DNA of 64,000 bases from Trametopsis cervina (taxonomy: Eukaryota; Basidiomycota; Agaricomycetes; Polyporales; Irpicaceae): contig MU278348.1 of assembly GCA_022385755.1 (NCBI GenBank), forward strand, positions 1,337,035 to 1,401,034, read 5' to 3'. Under the pieces are notes generated by a model. That model was given only the letters and a program-made list of their open reading frames with translations. It did no database searches and had not been told where the DNA came from. Positions 33,340 through 46,000 of the stretch are shown here, piece after piece. A program made the translations under genes and the position numbers. Positions within the stretch are counted from its first letter, which is position 1, and the number at the start of each line of letters is the position of its first letter.

Positions 33340-36300
33340 ATGACGACAGAATCGGTCCATCCAATGTCACCCAATCCGCCGCTCAGCATCGCGCCCTCTT
33401 CTAGGTCTCGTAGCAGTAGCAAGTTAGAAGATGCGGCCAGTCTAACATCTTTCAATCCGTTTTCCGAAGAGGACGAACATGATCAATCTTCATATGCACT
33501 GGTTACATCGCTGTTTTCGAAGGTCAAGAATACTCTGTCGGCGCCGCTAGCATCCACTTCGACTGCGGGGTCTGCACCAGTCGCAGAGAAGGCTAGCACC
33601 GTGCAAAGTACTTCTTCTGTTGAGCCTCGACGACCGTCGATGCAGTTCTCAAACTCCAACAACTCGAATAAATCGAGTTCTGATAGACCCAACCCACTCG
33701 CCGTGAACCTCTCCAACCCAGCTCCTCCGTTAGTGTCGCTGACACCAGTCACATCCGAAGTGCCTTCGTATGTGGACATGGAAAGGACACCGTCTCAAGG
33801 TGGCTCCTTTTACGCGCCTGAGGTACCTGAAGGTGGCGGTTATGGAACTTACATCCCTGGATTTCCGATTCAAGATAGCGACGCGCGTAGTATCAGGACC
33901 ACAGCGAGCACTGCTATTAGGAGATCAGATTCTGTGTCCAAGGTGATACGTCGAATACGAGGAGAAGGTATGCCGTTCGATGTACAGTCTTTCATTGGGG
34001 TTTCTCTCACCAGGCGCAGGTTTATCCCGAGATTATTGGATGGACGATGAATTATGCAAGGAGTGTTACGACTGCAAGAGCGTGTTCACCGCCTGGAGAA
34101 GGAAGCACCACTGTCGTATCTGTGGTAAGTGAGTACTGATGCGCGCCGAAGTCAATTAAATGTTTGAGTAGGACAGGTCTATTGTTCCAGGTGTGCGTCC
34201 AATATCATCAAAGGAACGCGGTTTGGCCATGATGGTATGATTCGGATATGCAATCTTTGTCTTGAGAAACTTGCCAAGGTAGAAGACGACGACGATGATT
34301 CTCGGTCCGTGATTTCCTCCTTCGCCTCACCGTTTGCAGCCCATCAGCTGGGTTCGGACTCGAGATCCTTCAATCTACCATACCTTCCTCAGTCTCCGTT
34401 TGCTGCCTCGCAGCTGTTCGGTCGCAATGACTCCTTCAGCCTGTTTTCTATCGCAGAGACTAGACGACCGCGGTATGGCTCTGAAGAGAGCGGGCTGGGC
34501 TCTCGACCCATCACTCCAGATTTCCGAGACGATAGTGTCCTACATCTGAACCATGCTCCGTTCCGTCGTGCATTCACTGAGGAAGACAAGGACCCTCTGA
34601 CTACATCAGAACACTTCGGAGGCGACCATACTCCCGTCGCGCAAGGTCTGCGAACTCCTATCGACTTTCCAGTGACGGTACCGGTCTCAGTAGACGGTTC
34701 AACGAGCTCCGTAGCGTTTCCCGTGAGCTCACCGGAGCAGCCGTATGGTCTCGACAGCCCTGGAGGCGTTCGCTCGCGATATAATTCTCTCGCGGATATA
34801 CACGGTCCATCTTTCATCCGCAGTCGTGTTCAAAGTAGGCTGGATAACTTTGACTTTGGCGAACCTGGGTGGCGTACCCGACGGGAGAGCACTGCGTGAG
34901 CATTAGACTACCTCAGAAGGTACGATATGCTGATTATATATGTAGTTATGCACAGGAATTGAACACAATATCGATGTTCCACTTGCGTATAATGCTGCGA
35001 CAGATGTTGACCACGGAGAATATTCCTAACATCAAGGAGTGGGAGGAGACACTTCTCAAGCTGGCACTCCGAATCGCTCGCGAGCTGACTTTCACGGCTC
35101 ATCCCCATCGGCAAGGTGCAGACATGGATGTAAGGCGATACGTGAAGATCAAGAAAATCCCGGGGGGAGCTCCAAAAGATTCTGAATACGTTGATGGTGC
35201 AGTCATCACAAAGAATGTTGCGCACAAGGCTATGTTGAAGACTCAGCGAAATCCGCGCGTCATGCTGGTGACTTTCCCTCTGGAGTTTCAACGCGTGGAG
35301 GGCCAGTACGTCCATTTCGGGCAGATCCTCCTGCAAGAGAAAGAATACCTTGGAAACTTAGCGACTCGCATAGCTGCTTTGCGTCCCCACGTAGTTCTCG
35401 TAGAGAAGTCTGTTTCTCGTCTTGCTCTAGAGGCTCTTGCGAAGCGAAACATCGCTGTCGCTAGAACGGTAAAGCCTTCGGCGATATCCTTCGTTGCTCG
35501 CATGACACAAGGAGACGTTTTCTCGTCTATCGACAAACTGGCAGTTGAACCTCGGCTGGGACACTGTACCAAGTTCAAAATCCAGACGTTCGATCACCCG
35601 CTGATCCCTGGACGACGGAAGACCTACATGCGCTTCGAAGGGTGTAACAGGGAGATGGGATGCACGATCATTCTACGTGGCGGTGATATAGAGGTTCTGC
35701 GACGCGTTAAGAAGGTGACACGGTTCATGGCATTCATGGTCCGGAATCTCCGACTAGAGACACACCTTTGGAAAGATTCTGTCATCACACTGCCTGCTTT
35801 AACCAAAACGGCCACCCCTGAACCACTTACTTTGTCACCTGATGGGCGACTCACCAACCGCCTCACCTCAATCTCTACGCAGATACTGGTATCACCTCCG
35901 AGAGATGAGGAGGACAAGGATGAAAGGCGGTCTCCGGATATTGAAGAACTACCTCGAGAAGAATATGAAGAACGAAGGCTCTCCCGCAGGATTGACGAAT
36001 CTCTCGAGTCGTATCGGAAGACTTTCATATCAGTGTCTGCAACTTTACGATTCCCCCCTCCATATCCGATACGCCGTATGAAAGAGCTTGACGACGAGCT
36101 TCAACGCGTCAAGCAGGAATGGGAGGACGATCTTGTACGCAGAGAGGAGAGGCCAATGTTTTCGCATGGACAAGACGCTACTATCACCGAAGCCCCTACC
36201 CCTGTAGTAACTGCTCCCAACCCACTTGATCCCGAGGACCTTGCGGCTCAAATTGAATCTCTTGCTATCCCAGAGATGTCCAGGACACCGACCCCTGGCG

Positions 36301-39300
36301 CTGTACCTCCGGAAGCGCAAGGCTACTTCAATTTTCAGCGTAATTCCTTGACATCTGTCTTATTATCGTCGTCAGTGGCATCCTCACCGGGTCCTATGGT
36401 GGTGATGGAAGAAACTCCTATCGATCCGAAATCCACCGAGGACATCAGCTTGGAGAGTCGTCTTAGTTATGTCAAATGGCAGCACCAGGAACAGCGCCGG
36501 ATTTGGGAGTGGTACCTGCGCAAGAATCGAGATGATTTTGATGTGGACAAGTACCAATGCATCAGCATGTGGGAGTTCACACTGCCTATCGCAGAATACG
36601 GGCTGCATCGTGCCTGTTTTGCGCCTCAGCTCCAGTACATCACTTTCTATGGCGAGAAAGATTGTACACTAGGACAATTCATCGACAAATACGTCAAGGA
36701 CACATTGATCAAGTTCTTGGATCCCAGAGCCATATGCCCAGGAAAGGGCTGTGGCCAGCCTATTGCGCGACACTGCAAGGTCTTTGTTCACAACGAGACT
36801 CGTCTGTTCATTGCGGTGGAGCAATGGGACGGCCAGATTACAGATTGGAATGGGTTCCACGCTCACGCTGCACCGGAGAGCATAATTACATGGAGCGCCT
36901 GTCGCGTTTGTGGATCAGCCACGCCGTTCATCCCAGTATCGGAAGAGATGCAGAGGTACTCGTTTGCGAAGTTTCTGGAACTGCACTTCTATCCTGCTGA
37001 TGTCCAACTGGTGCAAGGAGCTGGGTGTCAACACAACATTTATCGACATCACATACGTTATTTTTCGACTATGGGAATGACAGTACGCTTCCAGGCAGAC
37101 CCAATCGTTTTACACGAGGTTGTTTACCCCCCAATGCGCATCCGCGTTCGTCCCGAAAGCCAGCTGGAAATCAAGAACAGGGACTTCGAGCGACTGCACC
37201 ACAGGAATAGCCTTTGGTATTCCGGCCTGATCGACGACTTGAAGCTCATCAATATCGATGCTGCAACAGGAGACGAGGAAGCTGATGCTATGCTTACTGC
37301 ACATATCAACACGCTCATCCTACGCGCAGAGAGGGAGAAGAACGAGGTTACTGGTTTCATCAACCAAGTGTATAAGGATTCTGCACCGACGGATACTTTG
37401 TCCTTGAATCAAGTCCGCGCGAAACGTCAGGACTTCATTGTTGCATGGCAGCAAGACTTCGATAGACTTCCGAAGCCCCGACTCTCTCAGTCGCATGTCA
37501 CAGAGAAAAACACGACGCGTATGTCTACCTTCGGTTCCGTTCGTATGTGGCCCCGACGATACGACTTCGAAAACGCGTATGCTCCATCGGCCAACATGTC
37601 GGAGGCTGAGGAGTACAGCGCTCCTTCATCAAGACGCATGACTGGTGATTCTCAAGTGTCTGCCTCCTCAGCTTCGGAAGCCTCTGAAAACGAGTCTGTT
37701 GCGGGTGACCCACGCCCAATACCCGAAGCAGAGAGCGATGTACAAGGAACGTCAGAACTCTCCCAGCCTGCTGACGCCAGGGACCCGGATAGCGATTCAA
37801 CAATTGGGGCTCCAGGAGATGGACTTCAGTCAACCGTTCCCATGCCTGACATCACAGTACGTTTACAGTTTGCTCTTGATTTACATCGGCTAAAGTTCCG
37901 TGCAGCTCGACTCAGACGCTGAACCGGAACCAACTATACCTCAGCCACAGCAGGGTCCTTTGCACATCTCACGACTCCCAAGAAGAGCATCGCATCAGCC
38001 AAGTGTTGCGGAACTGGTGAAGAAGTACCAGGAGTATCTACCACCTCAGGGAGTAGAAGAACTTGCGAGGACAGCTTTATCACCTGTTCTGCCTATCTCC
38101 GAGAGCGAGGGAGAAGGTCCTCCCCCGCCCTTCATCCGTCCACGTGTCAAGAGCAAGATACGACAGCCGATCCTCAGCAAACGGACCTCGGTCTCTGACT
38201 TCGAGCAAAGTTATGCGGCTAATATTGCTCCAAAGTATCTGACACACAATAAACGACCACTTAATCATGCGATGAGCCGAATTCCTGGTCCTGCAATATC
38301 TTCCGCTGAATCGCGCCAGAGCTCCCGCCGTACATCACCTGACAAGCGACAATCGGTTTTGCGCACCTACACAGATGGCACAATTCGTGGGGGACGTTCA
38401 TCGCCCCCATCGAGCAAGATTCCACCGTATGGTCCATTCCGAGGGCGTGGAGGGAAGTCTACTATACGCCATGTTGCCCGCGAGAAACCCATAGCTTCAC
38501 GCTCTACCAGTAGTGCTGCTCCCAAGAACACGATGAAACGAGCGAACGCCCCAGGAAGCAAGGTGTCCAACATTGCCAAGCACTTCGAGAAAATAAGCCG
38601 GGATAACGAGCGTGCGACCCGGCGATACACAGTCATTCGTGGTCGAAGAGCGCGTCCAGTCGCTACCGCACGGGGAAAGGTGGAAATCCTAGACAGTATC
38701 AAGGATGCTATCAACGACGAGGAAGAGTCCGACGGAACCGATTCTAGTGAAGCGGATGATGAAGGAGATGACGAAGAGGAGGCTGGCCTGGCAAAGAAGC
38801 TCGAGCCGCTTGTCCCTGCCTCACTTCCAAATGTCCGGATCGATACTCCTGGGAACGCAGATACAGTTATTGATGTGGCTGCAAAAACTACAGAGGAGCA
38901 AGCAGAAGCTATGGTGCTCGATGCACCAAAAGAGGATATGCTGCTGAAACCACCTACCCCAATGGAACTTCCAAATTTCCCTCCCGTACCACCGCCAGCA
39001 CCGAGCACCCCTGCTATCTCGCCTCCGGAACTTGACATTGCTTCAAGTACAGACCAACGCCATTCCATCCTGAAGACGTTAGCAGGATTCTGGCCCCAGC
39101 AGAACCAACCGATCCGCCCGGACGGTGACGACCCCATGTCTGACCCGGAACACATATTCAGAGATTCGTCCATGGTGGTCCGAACCGACGAGCCAACCTC
39201 GATCATAGCGCTAGCCCTCAAGTAAGTACATTACTATGCCACAGTTCTTGCATCTATTCTCACTTGGCAATTTAGCTCCCCTCATTATCGTGACATGCTC

Positions 39301-40778
39301 ACCAAATCTCGGGCAGAGAAACGCCAAGCCAGAGAGCCGAAGATTACGGATGGAGGAGGGGAGGCTTTCATGCCTGACGACCTGTCCGTGGCTGAATCCA
39401 CATCGACTTGGGGTGTTGTGAATGTTGATTCTACTGACGGTGCTGACCCAACGGAAGAGCTACGGGTACCTTCTTCCAAGCTACCATGGGCTATCTGTGC
39501 GTTCCTACCTTCCCTTCGTTCGTTCTGCACTTGGCTTACCTGGCTTTTACCCAGCGTTTGAAAGCGGTGGTCTGACCATCAGCTGCACGGTCCTGTTCGC
39601 GGAACAGTTTGATGCACTCCGTAGAACGTATGACTGCGAAAAGAGTATGATCGAATCTCTCGCAAGATGCGTGAAATGGGACGCCAGCGGTGGTAAATCA
39701 GGGTCGGCCTTCCTGAAGACGTTGGGTACGGTGTCGGGCTTCAAAAGCGCTGTAGCTTGGGGCTTACTACTATCCAGATGATCGTTTTATTGCGAAGGAA
39801 CTGTCACGAGCTGAATTGCAAGCTATGGAGACGTTTGCACCCGCATACTTTGATTACATGTCTTCCGCAGTTGTTGCTCACGTAAGTACTTGTTTGACTC
39901 CCCTCTATGCTTAACATCAAGTAACTATTGATTGGCAGCGTCCGACTTTACTTGCAAAAATCTTCGGATGCTACAAGATCAGCTTTCGCAAAACTCACAA
40001 AGATCGTGGAAGTAAGGCAAGGTCCACCCAGATGAATCTGATGGTCATGGAAAATCTTTTCTATGATCGTCGGTTCTCCAAGGTTTGTACATATGTCATA
40101 GTTTGACTCCAGTTTATTGATGATTGTGATATAGATTTATGACCTCAAGGGTTCTACTCGCAATCGGCATGTACAATCCACTGGTCGAGAGAATGAAGTG
40201 CTCCTTGACGAGAATCTTGTTGAGAGTAGGTGGTGGAGGAAAAATATCCGTATATTGCATCTGATTAGTTGCTTCCAGCTGCGCATTTGAACCCCTTTTA
40301 CCTTCGAGAACACTCAAAACGTATCATGCGCGGGGCGCTGTTCAATGACAGCAAGTTCTTGGCAGATATAAACGTCATGGACTACTCTCTGGTCGTTGGT
40401 GTGGACAGTCGAAATAATGAATTGGTTGTGGGTATTGTTGGTGAGTGGTGAGCTGCTCGTGGTATTCGTGTTATTGAGGGATCCGCTAGACTATATTCGC
40501 ACCTACACATGGGACAAGAAGTTAGAAAGCTGGGTAAAGGACTCGGCGTTTCTGGGTGGAGGTGCAAATAAAGGTGAACCAACCATCATTGGGCCGCGGC
40601 AATATAGACAGCGCTTCCTCAGCGCGATGGAGCGATATTTCCCGCTGGTAGGTACTTCCTCTCGGATTCCTCTAGACGAGTCACCCATTGTGCATAGGTC
40701 CCAGATCGTTGGATGAAACAACACGATGCCCCGGAGGAAGAAGGGAATAACTTACTAGAATTATGGCCGGACTGGTGA
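33340..40778 (+). CDS. FAB1: Phosphatidylinositol 3-phosphate 5-kinase Fab1/PIKfyve
   Basis: Exons 33340-33967, 34014-34124, 34172-34895, 34946-37856, 37906-39221, 39276-39496, 39555-39725, 39778-39881, 39939-40082, 40135-40225, 40279-40440, 40490-40647 and 40698-40778; 2273 residues. Disordered N-terminus; FYVE finger at ~212-280 ([20 protein letters not shown], then CSRCAS and CNLC), which reads PI3P; a CCT/TCP-1-like domain at ~560-790 ([10 protein letters not shown]); a cysteine-rich middle ([31 protein letters not shown]); a long disordered segment; and the PIP kinase domain from ~1930 ([48 protein letters not shown]). It makes PI(3,5)P2 on endosome and vacuole membranes. All three hallmark domains are intact, including DLKGS and the MDYSL / IVDY motif pair. 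The start at 33340 follows a short upstream in-frame stretch without ATG. Confidence 0.97.
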
Positions 40779-40939
40779 TCCTCACATCTCCCTCGGCATT
40801 TGGTAACATATCCAAGGATTGTTTCATTCCCCACATGCCCCATAGAGTACTGGAGTGACCGTAACCTACACATATACCCTTAATCCTTTTATATTGGACA
40901 TCTGAGATGATACCCAGCCATGTACCCCCATAATCATTG

Positions 40940-42748
40940 TCATAGCTTTCGCACCTTCGTCTTCTCCTTGTCTGACAACCGTTTCGATTGTTGTTTGATC
41001 TCAGACGTAAATTGCTCTTTCATAGCCTTCTTGTCTACTCGCCGTGCGTGTCGTTCAGCCTTTACCGCATGCTTTCGTGATTTTTTATCCTCTTTGGACT
41101 CATCCTTGGGTCTGGAGATAGTGACGTGCGCAGCTGCCAACGCATGTACATTAAACCGCGGATCGTTAGGGAATTCGACGTACTTACGTCGTTCAATATC
41201 TCCATCTTCCTCTTTTAGGAGCCCAGCATGTTTGGTGCGAGGCGTGGCTTCACCAACGGCAGGCATGCCAGTTCTCGGATCTAGTCTTATACGTGGAGTG
41301 GCCGTGATATGCCGTGCGCGGATGAGGCGGGGATGATTCTCTAGATTACTGTACGTAGCTAGGGATTCTGTCAATACCGCGCGACACAACTTAAGCACGC
41401 AAGCTTACTTAGGATAGTTTCACAGTCCCATCTATCTTTTTCCTCATCAATGTCTACAGGCATCAAAATATCGTCGTCTTCGCTGTCTTCATCCACGTCT
41501 CGAATTTTGGCTTCCCCAAGAGCCTTACGTATTGTGTCGAGCTTGTCTACGGCTGTTTCTCCGGGAAGGACAGCCCGCATCTTACCGCCAACAATTTCGT
41601 ACTTGTCGAGGAACTCATTCATCATGGCATCGAAATCCTCACGGGAGGTTATCAATTCAGGTGCTGAATCGGTGTCGGAATCATCTTCCTGCTGCTCTTC
41701 TTCCGAGTCATATTCTTTTTGCAGCTAACCAAGATTACTATCGTTGAGCTAAGTTGCAATGCGCACATAGAACATGACGTACTTGGTCAAAGCGTTCATC
41801 CAATGTAGTGAGGCCTTCATTCCGAAACATCGAAGAACTGCTCATACTGTAACCAGAGGCGTCAGAGCCAGCTTTCCTTCGCTTCTTCCCACCTAGGACG
41901 GAAAATTGGGGGAGACTACCAACGGTGTCTCCGTCATCCGAGTGTCCGTCGATGTCAGAGTGTGAGCTTGACGCCGCCGCTTTCTGCGCCTTCTGGAAAC
42001 GAGCAAACTGAGCTTCCCACCCTTCTTCCTCTCCTGTGTCATCGTCCGCTATCGCCTCACTCGTATCTTCATTCAGTCCTTCCTCTGCAAACGAGAACTC
42101 AATTTCCTCATCCGTCTTCCTTTCCCCTCCTGACACTAATTCGCCGAAAAAATTATCTTGCAAGTCGTCCTCTACAAACTCATCGTCCTCGAGTGCTTCC
42201 AGAACCTGCCGAAGGTGCGGATCCATATCAGGTTGGAATCCTGATATGGAGGAGGGTATTGCCTGCTGCGATTCATACGTTCGGGGCATCTCAGAGGTAG
42301 AAGGAAGAGCTTCAGAGGGAATGTCGATAATTGATATTGGGTCCTTGGATTTCGCTTTCACTTTCGAGGAGGAAGGGGCTTCAATCAAAACGCTGTCAAC
42401 CCCATCCTCTCGAAGGCCAACGGGCCGAAGATGTTGCATATAATCGTATTCCGTGTCATCGTAGTATATGCCATATTCCGCTGCCTCTCCAACGTTCGGC
42501 CGTGTACTGTCGTCGGTCAAGACTCGTTCAAGGTCTGCTCTAGATTTTCCCTTGGCGAATGACATTGAGTTTACCTACATAGACATAGATTATATAAAGA
42601 GATTCACCTTTCTCTCGTTCGGTCTCTCAAACTGTTTGAGGACATGCTGACTGGCTTCCGGGTCATGGATAAGAGGATCACGCAAGGATCGATGCACGAG
42701 CTGAAAGTGCTGCGCCTCGGGTTTCCTGAATATAGATTTTGAAGGCAT
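40940..42748 (-). CDS. LTV1: LTV1, 40S ribosomal subunit assembly/export factor
   Basis: Exons 42748-42608, 42550-41783, 41724-41409 and 41367-40940; 550 residues. N-terminus MPSKSIFRKPEAQHFQLVHRS with RDPLIHDPEA, then ADLERVLTDD, YGIYYDDTEYDYMQHLRP, strongly acidic stretches, GLTTLDERFDQ, a second acidic stretch and ENHPRLIRARHI with a Lys-rich helical end: the full LTV1 pattern. The protein joins nuclear/cytoplasmic pre-40S particles, organises the uS3 region and must be phosphorylated to leave. The first intron is taken as 57 nt ending at AAG|GG; an alternative AG 24 bases earlier would add eight residues but leave an unusually short intron. Third intron is 41 nt, near the lower limit here. 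Convergent with FAB1. Confidence 0.92.
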
Positions 42749-43085
42749 ATTTAGCGACGTTCGTCTGAGCAGAGGTGAGGGCGAAAAGTAAGATCAAAGT
42801 ATTATACCAGGAGGCGCTCTTACTAGATCGGCGGCACGTCCTCTTGTGATGACGCCGAAAAGTAGGCTGCTTACATAACACACGCGCGCGTGTTTACGTT
42901 GGTGGCAAGACCTCACTCACTACACTACTGTGGGTATCGCCGTCGAGGACGAGCGGTGGACACGCACATCTTACTCCGTCTTCACGTCCAGGCTGCCTTC
43001 GTATCACCGGATCTCTCCTCACAACTGACCTCCTCGCTGGTTCTGGGCCGGCAAACGCGTACTTCGACTGTAGGCGCAACAGAAC
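42749..43085. promoter_or_regulatory. Divergent promoter, LTV1 and TAF2
   Basis: 337 bases between divergent start codons of two housekeeping genes. It has a short (CG)n-like run, CGCGCGCG, near 42884-42891 and no evident TATA box. Confidence 0.5.
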
Positions 43086-46000
43086 ATGCAGAAGGAGCAT
43101 ATTCGTCGTGGATTCACTATATACGTGTCTATCCTCCTAAAATCACTCTTTGCTGAGAAGGCTGACATTGTTTGATTCTATACTAGTCACCAGAAGGTCG
43201 TTTTGGAACTCGATTTCTCCGGCTCCCTCTGGGTATGCATGGGTGGCCTTGAACTCATTTCGCTATAATGTTTACATCTTCTCTGTCGTGCAGGGTTACA
43301 CAGAGATCACCGTTATCCCAGCAGCGAAGGACTTGAGGACTATACACCTTCACTCAAGGCAATGCAGTGCGTCTTGCCCTCTGTCGCCGTTCGCTACCTA
43401 CTGAATGCACGAAATTCAGCTATCCATTCCGTCACTGTGGCCTCACAACATACCGACTTTGTACACAATGATCCTTTGGCTAACCTCGCCGTGTCGAATT
43501 CTAGTGATTGCCACACACATGCGGAGCTCAAGCGCAAGGTGTATTCAGCTCTCGCGGAGGGCGACGAGGGAGAATTGTCGATAGCTGTTCCGAAGGAACT
43601 CATCATTCGTCAGTCTGGGCATGGTAGTGCAGGTATTGTCAGTGAAGGTATGCTATTGGCCTTACATCACTTGTAATACTGCAAGCTGAGTTCCCTGATT
43701 CCCGAAGCTGCCACCCCTGAGCCACAGACTCCTGGATTTGGCTCACAACCAAGCCCAGAGTTTGCTCCAATCCAAGTCGTGATTACCTATAGCTTGCGGA
43801 ATCCAATAGATGGTGTTCAGTTTATGGTGCCAAGCGATGCGTATCCATACGTGAGTCATTGGAAAAAGACCAGGATATAGTGACCAACATCTACCACAGC
43901 GCGCACCGCATGCGTTTACCACCCCTTCCTCTCCCGATTCAGCTAGGTGCTGGGTCCCTTGTATTGATAACATCTGGGAGAAGACAGCGTGGGAATTTGA
44001 GTTCGTCGTACCAAGATATCTCGAGCAACAGGACGCGAGCGACGTCGATGAGGATGATGAGCAGCCGCATGGGGACTATCCAACAGTGGTGGTCTGTAGT
44101 GGAGAGCTTTTGGAGCAAGTGAGTTCGCTGAAGTCTCTAGTCCGGCGAGCTGCTCACAGGAAGTTCAGGTATCCCATCCACACAACTCTGGGAAGACTAT
44201 ATTCCTCTTCGCGCAGCCTATACCAACCTCCGCTCAGCACATTGCATGGGCGGCTGGGCCCTTTCATGTTCATTCAATCGCCGCCGATTTATCAACCGCA
44301 GAAGACACCTCTGGGTCCCGCCAACCCCTTATGCATGCATTCTGCCTTCCTGGCCACGAATCCCAACTTGCTGCCACAATATCTTTCATGCGCTCTGCCA
44401 TGAGTTTCTATTCCACTGAATTTGGCTCCTACCCGTACGGCTCACATAAAGTTGTATTTGTGGACGAGCTTCCAACCCAACGTTTCGACGCCGTCACCGT
44501 GTCGCTAGTCAGCGTTGATCTTTTACATGGGGAGGACGCAATAGACCAGGTCTACGAAACGCGGCTCTGCCTGAGTCACGCTTTGGCTTGCCAATGGATT
44601 GGTATCAATATTCAACCGAAGATGTGGTCAGATTCTTGGCTTGTTAACGGTCTTGGCCTATATATCACTGGACTGTATATGCGAAAGCTTTTCGGAAACA
44701 ACGAGTATCGGTATCGTCTCAAGAAGGATATGGAACGCGTCCTGCAATTGGATAACGGTTCGGTGCCACCTATCTGCCAGCCCCAAGTCATCGATCCTCC
44801 CGATTCCAACACACTCGCCTTTATCAACCTGAAAGCGCCTCTGGTTCTCCATATCTTGGACCGTCGGCTTGGTAAATCGGGCACCTCTCTTGGACTCTCG
44901 CGGGTGCTGCCCAAAATCTTTTTGTTGGCCCTTAGCGGTGAACTGACAAATATATCCACCCATGCATTCTTACGAACATGCCGTAAGGTCAGCGGCATTG
45001 ATCCAAGATCGTTTGCGGAACAGTGGATCTATGGCAGCGGATGTCCAACATTTGGCTTCTCTGCCAGCTTCAACCGTAAGAAAATGGCAGTTGAGATACA
45101 GATGAAGCAAGAGGCACCGGCTTTTCAACATCACGAGAGCAACGAGATCACCAAACTGCTCTTTAAGCCTGTGCCATTCTTTGAGGTGAGTTCATTAATA
45201 TATTGGCACTTCACTATTATGTTGTGACGCTATTCCTAGGGCCAAATGACGATCCGAATCCACGAGGCAGATGGAACACCATACGAACATGTCCTCGACA
45301 TCCGCAGTCCTTTCAAGCGATACGAAGTGCCTTTCAACACAAAATACAAGCGCGTGCGGCGTAACACGAAGCGGTATCTGGCTCGTCAAGCCGCAGCGCA
45401 GGCTGCGGCAGAAGGCGATGCAGAGGCGGCAGCAGCAATGGAAATGATTGATATGGGGTTCGGACTTGAGATCTGGGAGAAAGAAAAGGAACGCGAGAAC
45501 TGGAAGGTTGCTGATTGGACGGAGGAGGATGAGCAGAACATGTCGGGTCAGACCTACGAGTGGATCCGTATCGACGCAGATTTCGAGTGGATAGCCAATA
45601 TCAGCTTCGACCAGAAGGACTACATGTGGGTTTCACAACTCCAACGGGACCGTGACGTTGTCGCACAGTATGAGGTAAGACTCCGTCTTCGCTTGTCTTC
45701 CGTCTATGCTCACTACTGGCAAGGCTATCAATGTTCTCAAGAAGCTGTCCCAAACTGCGGTTGTTTCTAGTACGTTCACGAAAACAGTTCTAGTCACGAA
45801 CTACTTCTTCCGCATACGTTGTGAGGCAGCACAAGCCCTCGTTACGGTATGTGGGACCCTCATTGATTGAGGATCGCTACTCATTTCGCGCGCAGTGTGC
45901 TACCCATCGTCTTGACTGGCTTGGACTCTTCCATCTCTTCAAGTTGTTCCTACGCTACTGTTATGATCCAGAAGACCCGAATCAAGACCTCTTCACACAC

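Noticed and set aside
38367..39221. 284-codon open frame on the minus strand
   Set aside because: It is the exact antisense of a Ser/Asp/Pro-rich exon of FAB1, whose codon use leaves the opposite strand open; the translation is Ser-rich low complexity with no motif.
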